This document shows, piece after piece, positions 6,256-9,615 of a stretch of 9,615 nucleotides of DNA. A program made the position numbers and the translations under genes. Where the stretch lies: NCBI GenBank assembly GCA_030620575.1, contig JAUXEL010000058.1:1-9615 (forward strand), given 5' to 3'. Under the pieces are notes generated by a model. That model did no database searches. It saw only the letters and a program-made list of their open reading frames with translations, and was not told the origin of the DNA. Position 1 is the stretch's first letter; the number at the start of each line of letters is the position of its first letter. The stretch comes from Fidelibacterota bacterium (GTDB lineage: Bacteria > Fidelibacterota > Fidelibacteria > Fidelibacterales > Fidelibacteraceae).

Positions 6256-6346
6256 CCCGGCTTCGCCACCACCTTCAGTAAACTTTCGGTGGTCAAGAAG
6301 GCTACGCCGGGCGGGCACGGCTCACAGTTTACGCTTCACGGCTCAC
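6256..6346. repeat. Intergenic inverted and direct repeats between the two gene pairs
   Basis: CCCGGC (6256-6261) pairs with GCCGGG (6306-6311), and inside these ACCACC (6268-6273) pairs with GGTGGT (6288-6293), with further partial pairing at CTTCGCC/GGCTACG. Next to it the 10-mer CACGGCTCAC occurs twice, at 6316-6325 and 6337-6346. No T-run follows on the minus strand, so it is not a classic terminator. With the AT-rich leader 6211-6250 it fills the 140-bp spacer between the barrel operon and the DUF4062 gene. It resembles degenerate interspersed repeats more than a regulatory site. Confidence 0.5.
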
Positions 6347-6350
6347 GCTC

Positions 6351-7679
6351 TTAAAATACATAAGATACCGAGAGGTTAGCGCGTATTCCGTTTTCCTTTA
6401 CCTTATCTAAGCTTTCCCGCATTTCATCTTCAACGGGGAAGAGGTCATCATAATGGTACATATTTTCATAAATCGCCAAACCGATATCCACGCACAAATT
6501 ATCAGAGATCCAGCCGCTGCCGACATGGATCGTACTGCGGTTCATCTCATTGCTCATCGGGTTGTTTTCATATACAAAGCCAAAGCGGAAGGGCACGCCG
6601 GTAAAAAAGACATGCTCAAGACCCGCCCGGATAGTCCATGCGGGTGTATACTCCGGGTGAAACAAGGAGACCAGGGAATCGGCCGCGTCAAAATAGCCCA
6701 CGGCATAGGAACGCCAGTCCGTTAAATCAAACTGTGCGTACAGCGTGGTTTTTAATTCATTTTCAGGGATATATCGAATAGACAATGAATAAATATTGGG
6801 ACGGTCAATAGTGACATTATAGGTAGAATCAGCATCAACGGTATAAGCGGGCAGCATCAGAGAGGAATCCATACCGGCAAGAATATGGGTTCCGTCCATA
6901 GAATAAATACCGACAAGTTCCGCGTGCAAACCTGCTTGCAGGCGATCGGTGATTTTTGCAGTAAGACCAAGATTCACATTGGAACCCCTGCCGTTTGTCA
7001 GGGATGCCGGAAAGTATGTGGTGTCACTGGAAGATAATTTACTGTCATTTAAAATGGGAATGACTCCGTATCCTTCTTCAAATCCTGTGCCGAATAATTG
7101 GGTGTAGGAATATCCTACCGCGAAGCGCTCACCAATATCATGCGCGAGGGCAAGGTTGAGTCCGTGCGCCAATCCGTTAAAATGAATTTTATGGTATCCG
7201 GCAAGAGGATCACGAATATATGCTCCACTGCCAAGATCACTGCGGATCTCTTCCTGATAATCATAGGCGAAATTTTCCATGGTGTACCATCCTGCGGATG
7301 CTGAAAATCCTTCCTCGGAATAATACAATGCCAGATCACCTTCTAATTTCTGGAAACGGTTTGAAACATAATCATTTTGAGCGAGATAATCGCCAAAACT
7401 ATCCTGTACCGGAAACCCGCGGCGTTCGATAAATGCAGCAATATTCAAATTTGTATACAGCACAAGCGCGTTATTCCTCCCGAACAGAGATGCCGGATTA
7501 TGCAGTCCTGCAACAGGATTTTGTTCCAGTGCGAGAGCATTACCGCCCAAAGCGAGACTGCGTCCCGAATGCTTCGGCGTGTTATCCAAACCCATATAAT
7601 GGAAATATACCTGCCCGAACAGACTTCCTGCTGTCAGGATCATAATAAGTAATAATGTTATAAGGTGTTTGCGAGTCAT
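6351..7679 (-). CDS. PorV/PorQ- or FadL-like outer-membrane beta-barrel protein
   Basis: A 442-residue protein with a signal peptide (residues 1-23, MTRKH then LITLLLIMILTAGSLFG-Q). After it comes the opening common to PorV/PorQ/UPF0164 and FadL-type barrels: GRSLALGGNALALEQNPVAGLHNPASL at about 39-65, i.e. a Gly-rich 'ALGG.A.A' followed by 'NPA.L'. The rest alternates aromatic and polar residues in amphipathic strands (e.g. FAVGYSYTQLFG, LNLGLTAKI), and the chain ends SVSYVF, a C-terminal Phe typical of outer-membrane barrels. Role: transport or assembly in the outer membrane; the ligand is unknown. Another ATG six bases upstream (7685) touches the Shine-Dalgarno, so the internal ATG at 7679 is favoured. 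It starts 21 bases after the stop of the preceding barrel gene, a clear co-transcribed pair. The family is fairly sure; the choice between PorV and FadL relatives is not. Confidence 0.75.
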   Translation of the reverse strand: MTRKHLITLLLIMILTAGSLFGQVYFHYMGLDNTPKHSGRSLALGGNALALEQNPVAGLHNPASLFGRNNALVLYTNLNIAAFIERRGFPVQDSFGDYLAQNDYVSNRFQKLEGDLALYYSEEGFSASAGWYTMENFAYDYQEEIRSDLGSGAYIRDPLAGYHKIHFNGLAHGLNLALAHDIGERFAVGYSYTQLFGTGFEEGYGVIPILNDSKLSSSDTTYFPASLTNGRGSNVNLGLTAKITDRLQAGLHAELVGIYSMDGTHILAGMDSSLMLPAYTVDADSTYNVTIDRPNIYSLSIRYIPENELKTTLYAQFDLTDWRSYAVGYFDAADSLVSLFHPEYTPAWTIRAGLEHVFFTGVPFRFGFVYENNPMSNEMNRSTIHVGSGWISDNLCVDIGLAIYENMYHYDDLFPVEDEMRESLDKVKENGIRANLSVSYVF

Positions 7680-7685
7680 ACACAT

Positions 7686-7692
7686 TCCTTTT
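7686..7692 (-). promoter_or_regulatory. Shine-Dalgarno deciding the start of the PorV-like gene
   Basis: AAAAGGA on the minus strand ends directly against the first ATG (7685), too close to use it, but six bases before the second in-frame ATG (7679). The second start also leaves a normal signal peptide beginning MTRKH. Confidence 0.7.
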
Positions 7693-7700
7693 ATAAAAAA

Positions 7701-9615
7701 TTAAAAGCGATAATCTATTTGAAGCCTGAAATCATTTGTTTCCAAACGATAATAGGTGTCATTCAGCCGGAGCAGAGTTCCGTCATCCAGCTCGATATAG
7801 GATTCTACAATATTATTTTGATCCATGCGGGTATCAACCGTGTATTTAAAGCGCAGGGATAAATTATCTGTAATACGGCTGTACAGCGTGATCCATCCGC
7901 GGAAAGCATCCACGGGTGAATCGGTTATCCGAAAATCCGTATCCTCGAAATTCCAGATAAATCCATTGTATAGCATTCCGGAAGCAATGATCTTAAACCG
8001 CCTGTTAAAATTATGGGTAAAGCCCATACGAATTGCCCGTGAAGGAGAACCGGCATTTCCAACCATGGATGTGCCGCCGCTCACACTGTAAACTAATCGG
8101 GCGCGGGGTGAAAATTCGGTGTATCCGTAAATAAGGTCAAAATGCAATTTATTGAAACGGGACAAACGAAATTCATTGCTTAAAATGGTTTCATAAGATG
8201 TATAGACATTGGAGGTAAAGAAATTATCCATATACCGTCCCTGCCATTTTTGGCGCAGACGAATGCGATAGTTAAATACCGGCCGGTATTCTACCCGGGC
8301 GACGAGACGGTTGTATTTTGCGCGGTCGGCAACCCGTTCCCAGATATCATGTTCCACATTCAGGATAACAGCACTGGATAGCTGGTAGCGTGTGGAATAA
8401 TAAAATCCTTTTTCAGCTTGGGGTTGGGAAGCGCCGGAATATAAAAAGCCGTACGCATCGTCCAAGAGGTAATAAATGTCTTCGTATATTGTGGTTTTAT
8501 AGCGCGCGTAATTTGAAAATGAACGCTGGTAAGGATTGTCAAATGCCAGATCATAATGGCGGTACAATGCTAAAAAATTGAAATTTTCAAATTGCCAGTA
8601 CATATTCACAGTCCAGGCAATAGCATCCTCGCTAAAATTAAAGACCTGTCCATCTTTATCAAGAATACCCAGCTCACCCTGAAAGACCACGTTCTTGAGT
8701 GAGACCGAGAAATCGGTTCCCATAACGCGGCGATAGGCTTTGGCTTTTGCCCACATCGCAGATTCCGCGTAGGATTCGTAGGTTGCCGCTATTTCGGCAT
8801 CCGCGGAATTTCCGATCTGATTCATGTATTTGTCCATACGGGCAATGATAACTTCCGGTTGAAAATCAAGCTTGCGATCGTAGAGGCTTTCATAAAAAGT
8901 AAAACCGATATGTGCTTGGGGAATGGGTTTAAAACGGATATTGCTTCCGTATATCATTTCATGGACATTATCGATCAAGCCCAGGGAAACATTGTCGCCA
9001 AGACCATTTTCAACCCGGGGTTCCATGCGAATAAAGGTGGAAAATGAGCTGTCCGGATTCAGTACGGCATCCCGTGTATTATAGGCAAAGAAAGGGGTAA
9101 TAAACAATGATTTAAACTGATATTCGCCGGTAATACCGGTTTGTGAATAGGCCCGTGTCCGTGACGCATCCCCGCTGATACCGATCATGCGTTTTCGCCA
9201 GCCGTAACCAGATTTCCGGGGTGTAAAATAATCCACCGTTTCCATTACAACGCCCTGACCGAAGGAGGCAATAAAATCACCGATGATCAGTTTGTTGATC
9301 CTGCCCAGTTTCCCGAAAGAAATATCATTGATAGTGGCATAGCCTTTTATTTTCGGGATCGCGGTATTTCCGAGGGTCGGTATTTGCTCACTTAGCGATT
9401 GCGTATACGCCAGTCCAAAACTCAATTTTTGACCGTAATTTAAATGAAACTTATAATAAACATCTAAAGGGTATTTGTCATAAACCATCAGGTCCATTAA
9501 ACCGCCATCGTCATCCGGAGAGAGTTGTGCGGCAAAATCTTTGATAGTTCCCGTAAGGTAGCCGTTCCATGCGGCGGTAAAATCGTTGGTATAGCGTACA
9601 TAATCCCTGATATTC
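7701..9615 (-). CDS. Large outer-membrane beta-barrel protein of the helix-hairpin-helix-associated type, 5' end missing
   Basis: The frame is open through base 9615, with 39 codons before the first internal Met (9497), so this is a gene whose N-terminus lies outside the window; 637 residues are visible. The signature LIIGDFIASFGQG followed by VVMETVDYFTPRKSGYGW (about 109-139 of the visible part) is what I know from large Bacteroidetes-type proteins that begin with a signal peptide and a ComEA-like helix-hairpin-helix and continue into a long beta-barrel. Those N-terminal parts would be beyond the edge and are not seen. The rest is rich in Tyr, Phe, Arg and Asp in alternating strand patterns (e.g. 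RYQLSSAVILNVEHDIW, RFKIIASGMLYNGFIW) and ends RLQIDYRF, with the terminal Phe of outer-membrane barrels. It is the first gene of a pair with the PorV-like barrel 21 bases downstream, so a joint outer-membrane role is likely. Function is unknown. Confidence 0.75.
   Translation of the reverse strand, partial: NIRDYVRYTNDFTAAWNGYLTGTIKDFAAQLSPDDDGGLMDLMVYDKYPLDVYYKFHLNYGQKLSFGLAYTQSLSEQIPTLGNTAIPKIKGYATINDISFGKLGRINKLIIGDFIASFGQGVVMETVDYFTPRKSGYGWRKRMIGISGDASRTRAYSQTGITGEYQFKSLFITPFFAYNTRDAVLNPDSSFSTFIRMEPRVENGLGDNVSLGLIDNVHEMIYGSNIRFKPIPQAHIGFTFYESLYDRKLDFQPEVIIARMDKYMNQIGNSADAEIAATYESYAESAMWAKAKAYRRVMGTDFSVSLKNVVFQGELGILDKDGQVFNFSEDAIAWTVNMYWQFENFNFLALYRHYDLAFDNPYQRSFSNYARYKTTIYEDIYYLLDDAYGFLYSGASQPQAEKGFYYSTRYQLSSAVILNVEHDIWERVADRAKYNRLVARVEYRPVFNYRIRLRQKWQGRYMDNFFTSNVYTSYETILSNEFRLSRFNKLHFDLIYGYTEFSPRARLVYSVSGGTSMVGNAGSPSRAIRMGFTHNFNRRFKIIASGMLYNGFIWNFEDTDFRITDSPVDAFRGWITLYSRITDNLSLRFKYTVDTRMDQNNIVESYIELDDGTLLRLNDTYYRLETNDFRLQIDYRF

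Noticed and set aside
6256..6311. Intrinsic terminator of the barrel operon
   Set aside because: The stem is long and interrupted and has no T-run on the minus strand, so only a repeat is claimed.
7377..7652. Plus-strand 91-codon and overlapping 70-codon open frames
   Set aside because: They are antisense shadows of the PorV-like gene, with mutual overlap and no independent support.
8390..9047. Short open frames on both strands within the large barrel gene
   Set aside because: The barrel frame is continuous and has the expected amphipathic pattern; the others have no motif.
9497..9497. Met at 9497 as the true start of the large barrel protein
   Set aside because: The frame continues open upstream for 39 codons to the window edge with sequence of the same character, and no ribosome site precedes this Met.

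Overview
The window looks like chromosomal DNA from a Gram-negative bacterium of the FCB (Bacteroidetes/Chlorobi/Fibrobacteres) side of the tree, possibly a candidate phylum such as Marinimicrobia, Cloacimonadota, KSB1 or Calditrichota. Three things suggest this: a DUF4954-type beta-helix protein, a PorV/PorQ-like outer-membrane protein with a C-terminal Phe, and a large beta-barrel protein with the 'GD...FGQG' signature common in Bacteroidetes-type proteins. The exact phylum cannot be fixed from this sequence. All intact genes are on the minus strand, so they are read from the right edge to the left.

Right part (about 6351-9615): a two-gene outer-membrane operon. The first gene is a large beta-barrel protein whose 5' end lies beyond the window; the frame is open to base 9615. 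Twenty-one bases after its stop comes a 442-residue PorV/FadL-like barrel with a signal peptide. After a 140-bp spacer full of inverted and direct repeats (6211-6350) comes a second pair (3077-6210). This is a cytoplasmic DUF4062 - GHKL-type ATPase - winged-helix protein with a 12-bp tandem repeat in its linker, overlapping by 16 bp the start of an exported UshA-type 5'-nucleotidase. A probable intrinsic terminator at 2912-2948 closes this pair.

Middle to left (392-3076): a 450-500-bp repeat-rich gap holds a perfect short palindrome, a CCGGGAT hairpin repeat and C/T-rich repeated words. It is followed by a DUF4954/DUF6819-like left-handed beta-helix protein. The stop codon of that gene lies inside a four-unit telomere-like CCCTAAA array.

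Left edge (1-358): mobile-element debris. The C-terminal 60 codons of an IS110-like transposase on the plus strand run into a fragment of a REP-associated (Y1/HUH) transposase on the minus strand. That fragment keeps the MPDHVHG metal-binding motif but lacks both ends. It abuts a palindromic repeat sharing GTAGGGAAC...GTTCC ends with another palindrome at 2670-2694, which suggests a REP-like repeat family served by such a transposase.

The most noteworthy items are the DUF4062-ATPase gene fused in overlap to an exported nucleotidase, the RAYT/REP-like repeat relationship, and the telomere-like array that forms the end of a coding gene.
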